Below, piece by piece: positions 26,700 to 34,087 of a stretch of DNA of 64,000 nt. Position 1 is the stretch's first letter. Every line of letters begins with the position of its first letter. The stretch is from Granulicella sp. 5B5 (GTDB lineage Bacteria > Acidobacteriota > Terriglobia > Terriglobales > Acidobacteriaceae). The notes beneath the pieces were generated by a model, which was not told the DNA's origin, did no database searches, and was given only the letters and a program-made list of their open reading frames with translations. Where the stretch lies: NCBI RefSeq assembly GCF_014083945.1, contig NZ_CP046444.1, positions 2,976,001 to 3,040,000 on the forward strand, in the 5' to 3' direction. Both the position numbers and the translations under genes were made by a program.

Positions 26700-29228
26700 C
26701 TAACGGCTGGTGAAGACATAGTGGCCGGGCGCGCCGAGGTGCACGATGGCGCGAGTGCCGTTTTCAGCCGGTGTGCTCGCGTGGGCCTCGCCGTTGACGA
26801 GCACGGATGCGCCCGCACGCGCTAACGGTACGGAGACGTTCGCGTGCACGCCTTCGGGGATATCGATTGCAGTCTGTGGCGCATTGCCGCCGCGGATGTC
26901 GACCTTCAGCAGGCCATGTGGTGTAGGCTCTGCGCCGCGCGCCCACTGCAGACCGATGAGGTCAGGGCGGATATCAACCTCGCTGAAGCCCGCGCCGCGT
27001 GCGTTGATGCCGAGCACCTGCTCCATAAGCCACGGTGTTGCGCCGCTGGACCAGCCGTGCGCGAGGCTGACGAAGTAGCCGGAGCGGCCGTCGGCCTGCA
27101 GCGAGGCATGGAAATCATCCTTGAACCAGTCGGGATCGTAGGCCTCCCAGAAGCTGGTGGCGCCTTCGTCGACCATGCCTCCCCAATACTGCTTGATCCA
27201 GTCGAGCGCGTCCTTGCGGTGGCCGACCTGCGCCATCGCGCTGATGACGTAGTAGTTGTAGTAGGGCGTGACGACGAGCCCGTTGTAGCGCACGTGGCCG
27301 ACGTGCGAGAGGACGTTGTTCCAGATGGCAGGATACTCAGACGGATCGGCTGCGCCGGAGACGACGGCGGCGGCGTTCGACTGCCAGCGTGGACCGAAGG
27401 TGCCGGTGGCGGGATCGAGCAGATACTTCTGCGCTCCTGCTTTGATCTGCTCTGCGCGTTGCGCGTAGTGGTCGGCGTTGGCGGTGTCACCGAGCTCGCG
27501 CAGCATCCATACGGCCTGGCTGTAGGCGTTGTAGAACTCGAGCGTGGTGGCGCGGCGCGTCTCCGGTGTGTCGCCGCTGAACTCCGGCGACCAATCGACG
27601 TAGAGCCATACGTGGGTCTTGTTCGCGTAAACGCTGTGCTCGTCGAACTCCTTGTCTACATAGGCGAGCAGTTGCAACATGCGCGCGCGCTCTTTTTCGA
27701 GGAATGCCTTCGAGCCTGTCTCGCGATAGTACTGTGCGACGCCGGTGAACCAGAACGCGGAGTAGCCCGGGATGCCGTTGACATGCTCCTTCACCGGCGC
27801 GGGGCCAAGCAGACGGTCGAGTGTGTCTTCCATCAGGAAGTGATCGTCGAAGACGTCTTCAATGGTGCGGCCCATCACATCGGTGTCGCCCATCCAGCGG
27901 CCGCGGTCGCGCTTGGGCGAGTCCCACACGGAGTCCTGCATGCAGAGGTGCGCGGTGTAGGCGCCGACCTCCCAGATGCGGTTGAGCATCGGGTCGGAGG
28001 ACTCGAACGAGCCTTGGTATTTGACGGGGTAGAAGATGTCGTCGACGGCGATGGACTTGAAGCGCAGCTCAGGGCCGCCGCCGATGAAGGAGATCTTCGC
28101 GTAGCGGAACGAGCTCTTGGGGCCGTGTGCGGTCTGGTGTGGTGCAACGTAGAGCAGGTCGATGCCGAGGTATGGTGACTTCATCATCTCGTCGTAGGAC
28201 TCGCCGTACTGCACGGTGACCTGCGCGGGTGCGGCGGAGTCGGAGACGAGTTCGAGCCGACCGGTGAGCTCGCGGCCGAAGTCGAGGATGATGTTGGGAG
28301 CCTGCTGTGTGGGCAGGTGTGTTGCGGAGAGATGGACTGCGAATTCGTTCGGCGTGCTGTTTGTGAGTGCGGTGAGGTTGTCGATGTGGCCGCTGGCCTC
28401 TGTTGACGAGAGCACCGCGTGGGGCATGATGTGGCGATGCGCGAGGAACGGCGAGATGCCGTCATAACCGGGCCAGTCGTAGAGGCCGGCGTCGGCGTTC
28501 CACTGGAAGAGATCGAGCGTGCTTTCGATGCTGCCGAGTGCATGCACGTGCGGCCAGGCGCTGTCGTCAAAGCTGGCTGTCTGCCAGCCCTCGCCAGCTT
28601 GTGTAGTGCTCTTCCAGCTTGCGTCTGTCATCATGAGCGGCTTTGCCAGGATGCCTTGCGCTTCAGGAAGAATCTTTGCGACGAGCACTTCACCGAAGGT
28701 CTGTTGCATCACGAGCGCGCTGTTGGAGTCACTGTTGATGCCACGCCCGCGAACGACTTTGAGCGCAAGCACGTTCGCGCCAGGTTTGAGCACAGAGGCA
28801 ACAGGCATCGCGAAGACGTGCACGCCGAGCGGTTGCGTGATGTCGCTCTCAAAGCTGCCGATGTGCTGGCCGTTCAGGTAGACATTTGCGGATCGTGGGC
28901 CGGCGATGTAGAGCGTGGCCTGTGCTGGCACATGCTCGACGCGGAAGGACACGCGAAAGTAATGCGGCGCGTTCTCCACTGCGTGCGCAGGGCGGACGTA
29001 GCCCTGCTCGCCCGAGGTGTTTTCGGTGTGGCTGCTTGCTGTCCAGATGTACTGCTCGGGTAGTGGCTGGTGCGCGGTGCGCTCAAGCGTGGCGCCGGTG
29101 GCGTCGCGTACCGGATCGAGAGGCTCCGATTGCATGTTGGCCTGTGCCGATGCTGTGAGATGGCCGAAGACGCCGAGTGCAAGTGTGCAGGGCAGCAGAT
29201 AGCGAAAGTGCTGGAGTCGAATGCGCAT
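26700..29228 (-). CDS. Exported glycoside hydrolase family 78-like alpha-L-rhamnosidase
   Basis: 842 residues. A signal peptide (YLLPCTLALGVFGHLTASAQ) is followed by N-terminal beta-sandwich modules (~60-400, with a galactose-binding-like jelly roll around VYLNGQHIGSFES). The (alpha/alpha)6 catalytic barrel (~430-740) has the family motif WDSPKRDRGRWMGDTDV, which carries the acidic catalytic residues, and later DEGATSFWEAYDPDW (second catalytic Glu). A C-terminal beta-sandwich completes it. GH78 enzymes invert and release alpha-L-rhamnose from pectin, glycosides or polysaccharides. ATG 29228 lacks an obvious ribosome-binding site, so the start is less certain. The IclR hybrid regulator is convergent and the next gene upstream on this strand is a TonB receptor. 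Confidence 0.9.
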   Translation of the reverse strand: MRIRLQHFRYLLPCTLALGVFGHLTASAQANMQSEPLDPVRDATGATLERTAHQPLPEQYIWTASSHTENTSGEQGYVRPAHAVENAPHYFRVSFRVEHVPAQATLYIAGPRSANVYLNGQHIGSFESDITQPLGVHVFAMPVASVLKPGANVLALKVVRGRGINSDSNSALVMQQTFGEVLVAKILPEAQGILAKPLMMTDASWKSTTQAGEGWQTASFDDSAWPHVHALGSIESTLDLFQWNADAGLYDWPGYDGISPFLAHRHIMPHAVLSSTEASGHIDNLTALTNSTPNEFAVHLSATHLPTQQAPNIILDFGRELTGRLELVSDSAAPAQVTVQYGESYDEMMKSPYLGIDLLYVAPHQTAHGPKSSFRYAKISFIGGGPELRFKSIAVDDIFYPVKYQGSFESSDPMLNRIWEVGAYTAHLCMQDSVWDSPKRDRGRWMGDTDVMGRTIEDVFDDHFLMEDTLDRLLGPAPVKEHVNGIPGYSAFWFTGVAQYYRETGSKAFLEKERARMLQLLAYVDKEFDEHSVYANKTHVWLYVDWSPEFSGDTPETRRATTLEFYNAYSQAVWMLRELGDTANADHYAQRAEQIKAGAQKYLLDPATGTFGPRWQSNAAAVVSGAADPSEYPAIWNNVLSHVGHVRYNGLVVTPYYNYYVISAMAQVGHRKDALDWIKQYWGGMVDEGATSFWEAYDPDWFKDDFHASLQADGRSGYFVSLAHGWSSGATPWLMEQVLGINARGAGFSEVDIRPDLIGLQWARGAEPTPHGLLKVDIRGGNAPQTAIDIPEGVHANVSVPLARAGASVLVNGEAHASTPAENGTRAIVHLGAPGHYVFTSR

Positions 29229-29344
29229 AGGGAGGTCATCTCGAAGGGTTCTCGCCTGTTCGGAAGACGTGCTGCAGGCCGTTCCCGTTTATACGCGGCT
29301 CCGGCCAAGATCGCAACGTCGTTCGCGCCTGCCTAGACAGAAGA

Positions 29345-29373
29345 ACGCGCCCATCAGCGGCTGATGGGCGCGT
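29345..29373 (-). terminator. Terminator hairpin after the TonB receptor gene
   Basis: A perfect 13-bp stem (ACGCGCCCATCAG with CTGATGGGCGCGT) and a 3-nt loop, 24 nt after the receptor stop (minus strand), followed by TCTTCTG. The U-run is interrupted but the stem is very stable. Confidence 0.7.
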
Positions 29374-29396
29374 GCAGTACATGCGACGGTCAGTGG

Positions 29397-32300
29397 TTAG
29401 AACAGGACCTTGACGCTGAGTTGAATCTGTCGGCTGGTGTTCGCGGTCGCAGAGATCACACCTGGAGATCCGAATGAGGCTACGGTGTTCTGGTTCGCAG
29501 TCGTTCCCTGCGTTGGGCCCGCCGAGTACACGACCTCGTTGGGCAGCTGCAGGTTGGTGTGGTTGAGTACGTTGAAGAACTCCGCACGAAACTGCGCGTG
29601 GACGCGTTCGGTCAGTACGGTTGACTTCAATAGGGAGACATCCCAGTCCGCATAACCCGGCCCGACTAGACCGTCGCGGCCCGCATTGCCCACGGTGCCG
29701 TAGGCCGGTGCAGAAAAGGCGTTGGGGTTGAAGTACTGTGCTGCGCGCTGTGCCGTGCCTCCTCCTGGATAGAGCCTGCCTGAGAAGTTGGGGTTCACAT
29801 CTGGACGAACAGGGTTGCGTGAGTCTCCGGAGCCGGTGGGGTTGTAGCCAAGCTGCGGAGAGAATGGAAACCCGCTGAAGATGTTTGCGATGGTCGAGAA
29901 CGACCAACCGGAGACGAACGACTCGGTGGTGCGGCCTGCATTAGCGAAGAACGATTTGCCGCTTCCGAAGGGAAGCTCATAGGTCGCGTTGATCGCAGCG
30001 GAGTTTCGAATATCGGTGGCCGCCGGGCCGTAGTCGAGATGGGGAAGCGAAGGCACGGAGACAAAGGCCGGAGTGTTGGACGAAACAGAGGTGTTCCAGG
30101 CAGAGCCATCGTCGAGGTTCTTGGACCATGTGTAGTTCGCGCGCAACAGCAGTCCGCGCGCAGGGCCATTTCGTACATCGCTCTTCAGGTCGAGGATGAG
30201 TGCGTTGTAGTTGCCACTACCGCCGCTCCACCAGGAGGTTGTGTTGGCGACTGCCGGGTTGGCCTTCGTCGTGGTTGGGTAGTAGATCGTTCCGTTTGTG
30301 AGCACTTGATATGCCGGCTCATTCAGGTCGCCGTTCAGAATCTGGTGGTAGCTATGCGAACCGTTGTAGCCCACGGAGAATGTTGTGCCCGGCGCGAGCT
30401 GCTGCTCGATCTTCAGGTCGTAGGCAAGCAGCGTCGGCGTGCGGATGCCTGTATCAACAGTGGAAGGCGAGACCTGCGGCGAGCCGCTCGTTGGGTTCGC
30501 CACGGTCGTGCTGGAGTAGGAGTACACAGTGTTGTAAGGCGCAGCCTGATCGAGCCGGTAGTCCAGCGCGTCCAGCAGCGAGTGATGCAAGCCGGCACCT
30601 GCGGTTACGCTCGTGCGGCCGTTGCCAAAGACGTTCCATGCGACGCCGAGGCGGGGCTCGGGTAGAAACAGTGCGTGGTTATCGGTGATGGCATTCTGCT
30701 GGATGCTTGGCGTCGAGCTGATGACACCGTTCGTAAAGGTGTAGACACCTGCGCGACCCTGGGACTCGCTCCAACCGGTTGAGCTCTCGCTGCGGAAGCC
30801 AGCACGTACCTCAAGCCGTGGCGTGATGTGGTAGGTGTCTTCGAGGAAGGCGTTGACAAAGAGCGTGCGCCATCCGAGTTCTGTCGTCTGCGGCGCGTAG
30901 GTGAAAGTCTTGATGGTGCCGGCGAGGAAGGTGCTGAGTGAAGCGAAGGACGCCTGCCCGTACTGGTCCTGCGCCAGGTTGTCGTTCGACTGCAGCCGCT
31001 GCACCCACACGCCACCCTGAATCGTGTGCTTACCCACTGTGTAGTATGCGTGATCGTCAAACGTGAGCAGGTTGCGCGTGATCGTGTTGTTTGCTCCTAC
31101 GTTGGCTCCTGCAGTTGTGATGGAGGACGCGCCGTTCGACGCGGTCGATCCGGCGATCACCACAGCATACGTCGGCACGCCCGGCCGCACACTCGGTGCA
31201 AGCGCCTGCTGTGCGGCGGGGACATAGCCATCGAAGGCGAAGCTGGCGCGCGAGTAACCGAACCGTGCCACGTTTACGGCCTTCGCAAAGATGTGTTGCT
31301 CCTGCACGCTCGCCACCTGCTCACGGAGCGCCTCATTCACATAAGAATAGGGGTCGGCCGAAGGCGAGATCGCCGTTGAATCGTCCACCGTGTACACGGC
31401 AAAGAGATTGTCCGTGGGGCTGATCGTTTGATCGAAGCGCGCTGTGCCAAAGTCTTCGCGGATGTGCTGCGGCGCGGTGCCGATCCACTCGGCGATGCCA
31501 GTGGACGCACCGTTGGTGGTTACCTCAGGTCCGTTCGCGATAGGCCAGAGATTCAGCAACGGCTGCACACTGGCAACGGCCTTCGCGCGTGATGCGGCAT
31601 CCGGTACCAGCGTCACCAGGCTCTCGCCCAGGTTCTGCCTGTAGCCTTCATAGTTGCCGAAGAGAAAGAGCTTGTCCTTGCGCAGCGGTCCACCAAGAGC
31701 AGCGCCATAGTTGTTACGCTGAAACTCGGGGATGCGTGCACCGTCAAAGTAGTTGCGCGCGTCGAAGAAGCTGTTGCGTGCAAACTCGTAGACATCGCCA
31801 TGCAGCTGATTGGTGCCGCTTGTGGTGACGATGGAGATCTGCGCGCCGTCGCGTTTGCCGTACGCGGCCGAGTAGGTGTCGCTCTCCACATTGAACTCGT
31901 GGATGCCGTCGATGCCGAGCAACTGTCCGGAGGTGCCGCCCGGCGTCACGTTGATCAGCGAGGCTCCGGTGTACTCAATGCCATTCAGCAGGAAGAGATT
32001 GTCCTGAGGTCTGCGCCCAGACACGGAGAACATGCTGCCGACCGATGAGTTTGAAGTACCCGTCCCGCCACTGCGCTGGTTGGTCGTGTTCACCGTGCCG
32101 GGGTTGAGCGTGATCAATTGGTCGTAGCTGCGCCCGTTCAGCGGCAACTCCTTTACCTGTCGAGAATTGACGAGGCCTGCAGTTTGTTCCGTTGTAGTGT
32201 TCACTGACGACTGCGTCTCCTGCACGGTGATCGTAGCTGAGCCCGCCGCCTGCAGCCGCAATGTCAGCTCCAGCGTCTGCCCAATCGTCAGCGTCACACC

Positions 32301-32582
32301 TGCATTCTTGTATTGCGAAAAACCCTGCGCGTCGGCCTCTACTGTGTAGTTGCCAACAGGCTCCGACGGTGCAGAGAACTCGCCGTCATTGTTGGTCTTC
32401 AAGTTGCGGACGGCCCCGGTGTCATCGTTGCGTACCTGCACCTGTGCTGCGGGAATCACGGCGCCGGTCGCGTCAACCACGCGGCCTGAGATGGTGCCGC
32501 CCACCACCTGGGCTTGCGATCCGGCTGAGATTAGCAGTGCGAGTGCGACGAGTCGGGTCTTGCTTACGATCTTCAAAATCAT
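29397..32582 (-). CDS. Oar-like TonB-dependent receptor under a Cys-rich leader
   Basis: 1061 residues from ATG 32582; CAGGAG touches this ATG, so TTG 32576 (MKIVSKTRL, 6 nt from GGAG) or ATG 32597 are possible starts. Signal peptide KTRLVALALLISAGSQAQ. Carboxypeptidase-regulatory-like domain (~residues 25-105, GRVVDATGAVIPAAQVQV), plug with LPLNGRSYDQLITLNPG, then the barrel ending in SRQIQLSVKVLF. Its 5' leader contains a 33-codon ORF with CC-x-CC-x-C and an attenuator hairpin, and it is divergent from the cysDNH operon. I infer that its expression responds to cysteine/sulfur supply and that it may import a sulfur-containing substrate, unlike the other receptors here. Confidence 0.94.
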   Translation of the reverse strand: MILKIVSKTRLVALALLISAGSQAQVVGGTISGRVVDATGAVIPAAQVQVRNDDTGAVRNLKTNNDGEFSAPSEPVGNYTVEADAQGFSQYKNAGVTLTIGQTLELTLRLQAAGSATITVQETQSSVNTTTEQTAGLVNSRQVKELPLNGRSYDQLITLNPGTVNTTNQRSGGTGTSNSSVGSMFSVSGRRPQDNLFLLNGIEYTGASLINVTPGGTSGQLLGIDGIHEFNVESDTYSAAYGKRDGAQISIVTTSGTNQLHGDVYEFARNSFFDARNYFDGARIPEFQRNNYGAALGGPLRKDKLFLFGNYEGYRQNLGESLVTLVPDAASRAKAVASVQPLLNLWPIANGPEVTTNGASTGIAEWIGTAPQHIREDFGTARFDQTISPTDNLFAVYTVDDSTAISPSADPYSYVNEALREQVASVQEQHIFAKAVNVARFGYSRASFAFDGYVPAAQQALAPSVRPGVPTYAVVIAGSTASNGASSITTAGANVGANNTITRNLLTFDDHAYYTVGKHTIQGGVWVQRLQSNDNLAQDQYGQASFASLSTFLAGTIKTFTYAPQTTELGWRTLFVNAFLEDTYHITPRLEVRAGFRSESSTGWSESQGRAGVYTFTNGVISSTPSIQQNAITDNHALFLPEPRLGVAWNVFGNGRTSVTAGAGLHHSLLDALDYRLDQAAPYNTVYSYSSTTVANPTSGSPQVSPSTVDTGIRTPTLLAYDLKIEQQLAPGTTFSVGYNGSHSYHQILNGDLNEPAYQVLTNGTIYYPTTTKANPAVANTTSWWSGGSGNYNALILDLKSDVRNGPARGLLLRANYTWSKNLDDGSAWNTSVSSNTPAFVSVPSLPHLDYGPAATDIRNSAAINATYELPFGSGKSFFANAGRTTESFVSGWSFSTIANIFSGFPFSPQLGYNPTGSGDSRNPVRPDVNPNFSGRLYPGGGTAQRAAQYFNPNAFSAPAYGTVGNAGRDGLVGPGYADWDVSLLKSTVLTERVHAQFRAEFFNVLNHTNLQLPNEVVYSAGPTQGTTANQNTVASFGSPGVISATANTSRQIQLSVKVLF

Positions 32583-32672
32583 CTCCTGGTGTGGCATGGC
32601 TGTGAGAGGCAATAGGCTGAAGCTGCTGGTGCTTCGTAGCGGGAAGTTGTGCGGGAGTGGCGCGGGAGCAAC

Positions 32673-32711
32673 AGAAAAACCCACGCGCCGTATGTGGCTT
32701 CTGCGTGGGTT
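32673..32711 (-). terminator. Attenuator terminator of leader iii
   Basis: On the minus strand AACCCACGC (32711-32703) pairs with GCGTGGGTT (32686-32678), 9 bp, then runs into a U-tract (TTTTTCTG, through 32673). The 5' side (ACCCACGCAGAAGCC, 32710-32696) can instead pair with GGCTGCGTCGGT at the end of the leader ORF (32789-32778): 11 pairs with one mismatch and a 3-nt bulge. These are mutually exclusive structures, as in amino-acid attenuators. The terminator lies ~96 nt before the TonB receptor start. Confidence 0.8.
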
Positions 32712-32773
32712 CTATCGCTCTTATGTTGTTTCGTCAGACTGAGAGAATCAGTTCTGAAGCATCATTGCGAGCC

Positions 32774-32875
32774 TTACACCGACGCAGCCGTCATCGCATT
32801 GCGACAAACGCAACAGCGGCAACAGGCGGTCTGGATAAAGGCCAACACGGTCTTCAGAACATAACGGGAATGCAT
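32774..32875 (-). CDS. Cys-rich leader peptide iii (attenuator ORF upstream of the TonB receptor)
   Basis: A 33-codon ORF from ATG 32875 (MHSRYVLKTVLAFIQT) to TAA 32776-32774. The centre reads TACCRCCVCR: five Cys codons in seven positions (codons 18-24), TGT and TGC mixed. The last codons (ACG GCT GCG TCG GTG) carry the antiterminator arm, so a ribosome reaching the stop codon masks the arm and lets the terminator form, while one stalled on the Cys codons, ~35 nt upstream, leaves it free. There is no clear ribosome-binding site; a -35-like TTGTCA lies 30 nt before the ATG, as expected for a leaderless message. Shares CC-x-CC with leaders i and ii. Too short for standard gene callers. Confidence 0.82.
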   Translation of the reverse strand: MHSRYVLKTVLAFIQTACCRCCVCRNAMTAASV

Positions 32876-32941
32876 CTTCGAGTCAACTCCACTGCCGCGA
32901 ACGATTGACAAATAAGGCCCTATCCTCCATCCTTAACAGAG
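32876..32941. promoter_or_regulatory. Compact divergent promoter for leaders i and iii
   Basis: Only 66 bp separate the two divergent leader ATGs. In the middle, TTGACAA (32905-32911) serves both strands: TTGACA for leader i (plus) and TTGTCA for leader iii (minus). The ATGs lie 31 nt and 30 nt from the respective hexamer ends, which equals a 17-18 bp spacer, a -10 and the start point. Both messages would therefore begin at or within 1-2 nt of their ATG. The -10 hexamers (CATCCT, AGTTGA) are poor, so an activator may be needed. Coordinates and spacing are read from the sequence; leaderless starts are inferred. Confidence 0.5.
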
Positions 32942-33028
32942 ATGGTTATGCACCGTACCCCCGCTTGCCTCACCTGCTGCAGCTGTTGCTGTCAGGCGTG
33001 TTCCTGCGGGTGCGCATGTTGTCGATAG
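32942..33028 (+). CDS. Cys-rich leader peptide i (attenuator ORF upstream of cysDNH)
   Basis: A 28-codon ORF from ATG 32942 (a second ATG is codon 3) to TAG 33026-33028. Eleven of 28 residues are Cys: after MVMHRTP the sequence reads ACLTCCSCCCQAC and then SCGCACCR. It ends 34 nt before a hairpin/U-tract and ~109 nt before cysD, whose product starts cysteine biosynthesis. The antiterminator arm (GTTC and GGGTGC, 33000-33013) lies inside the Cys stretch, 25-33 nt after the first Cys-Cys pair. There is no ribosome-binding site and the ATG probably coincides with the transcription start. Shares LTCC-x-CCC with leader ii at 54749-54829. By analogy with trp/his and with mycobacterial polycysteine ORFs, low Cys-tRNA should stall ribosomes and switch the operon on. 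Confidence 0.88.
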   Translation: MVMHRTPACLTCCSCCCQACSCGCACCR

Positions 33029-33059
33029 GCTCTTAGCCAGTCCAACACGCAAGAAACAA

Positions 33060-33095
33060 GCACCCACTCCGAACCGGCGAGTGGGTTTTCTTTTT
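33060..33095 (+). terminator. Attenuator terminator of leader i
   Basis: CCCACTC (33063-33069) pairs with GAGTGGG (33079-33085), plus an A-U pair, followed by TTTTCTTTTT. The competing antiterminator uses GCACCC (33060-33065) with GGGTGC (33008-33013) and GAAC (33071-33074) with GTTC (33000-33003), which would remove the terminator's 5' arm. A third pairing, GCGTGTT (32996-33002) with AACACGC (33044-33050), could act as the protector that forms when the leader is fully translated or as an early pause hairpin. 41 nt separate the U-tract from the cysD ATG. Confidence 0.85.
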
Positions 33096-33136
33096 CTCAC
33101 TCGCAGATCACTAATCAGAAGGAACCAGCCAACCGC

Positions 33137-34087
33137 ATGAGCGTTTCGACGATCTCCGAGCCACACCTACACAGCGCGGCCATCACGTCTGCGCGTCTTT
33201 CGCACCTCAAGCTGCTTGAGGCCGAGAGCATCCACATCTTCCGTGAGGTCGCGGCTGAGTTCCAGAAGCCGGTCATGCTCTACTCCATCGGCAAGGACTC
33301 CTCGGTGATGCTGCGTCTTGCGCAGAAGGCTTTCTTCCCCGGCACCATCCCGTTCCCGCTGCTGCATATCGACACCGGCTACAAGTTCCACGAGATGCTC
33401 ACCTTCCGCGACAACCTTGCGCGCGAGCTGAACCTCGATCTCCGCGTCTGGCGCAATGAAGAGGCGATTGCCGACGGCGCAAACCCGGTTGCGCTGGGCA
33501 CGCAGCGCTGCTGCGCTCTGCTCAAGACACAGGCGCTGCTTGATGGCCTGCGCGATGGTGGCTACGATGCAGCGTTTGGCGGTGCGCGCCGCGACGAAGA
33601 GAAGTCCCGCGCGAAGGAACGCATCTTCAGCTTCCGCGACAAGGCCGGCCAGTGGGACCCGAAGAACCAGCGGCCAGAGGTCTGGAACCTCTATAACGCC
33701 CGCATCTCGCCTGGCGAGAGCATTCGCGTCTTCCCGCTCAGCAACTGGACGGAGCTCGACATCTGGCACTACATCCTGTTGGAAGATATTCCGATCGTGC
33801 CGCTCTACTACGCGAAGCCGCGCCGCATGATCGTTCGCGGCGATTCGCTCATTCCGGTCGAGCAGGCGTTCGTGAAGTCGCTACCTGGTGAAGAGCAGTG
33901 GGTCAACTCACGGCTGCGCTCGCTGGGCTGCAGCCCCTGCACTGGCGCTATCCGTTCCGATGCGGACACGATCCCGAAGATCATCGCGGAGCTCGTCGGC
34001 TTCCGCACCTCCGAGCGCGCGAACCGCGTCATCGACCACGACACCGATGGCTCCATGGAGATCAAAAAACGCGAGGGCTACTTCTAA
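33137..34087 (+). CDS. cysD: Sulfate adenylyltransferase subunit 2 (ATP sulfurylase small subunit)
   Basis: 316 residues, the usual CysD length. PP-loop ATP pyrophosphatase fold with [20 protein letters not shown] (SxGKDS-type loop, ~residues 48-58), [48 protein letters not shown] and [11 protein letters not shown]. It adenylates sulfate to APS with ATP, driven by the CysN GTPase. AAGGA lies ~12 nt before ATG 33137. First gene of cysD-cysN-cysH-TSUP; its stop codon abuts the cysN ATG. Upstream is a polycysteine leader with an attenuator, which should place the operon under cysteine control. Confidence 0.97.
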   Translation: MSVSTISEPHLHSAAITSARLSHLKLLEAESIHIFREVAAEFQKPVMLYSIGKDSSVMLRLAQKAFFPGTIPFPLLHIDTGYKFHEMLTFRDNLARELNLDLRVWRNEEAIADGANPVALGTQRCCALLKTQALLDGLRDGGYDAAFGGARRDEEKSRAKERIFSFRDKAGQWDPKNQRPEVWNLYNARISPGESIRVFPLSNWTELDIWHYILLEDIPIVPLYYAKPRRMIVRGDSLIPVEQAFVKSLPGEEQWVNSRLRSLGCSPCTGAIRSDADTIPKIIAELVGFRTSERANRVIDHDTDGSMEIKKREGYF

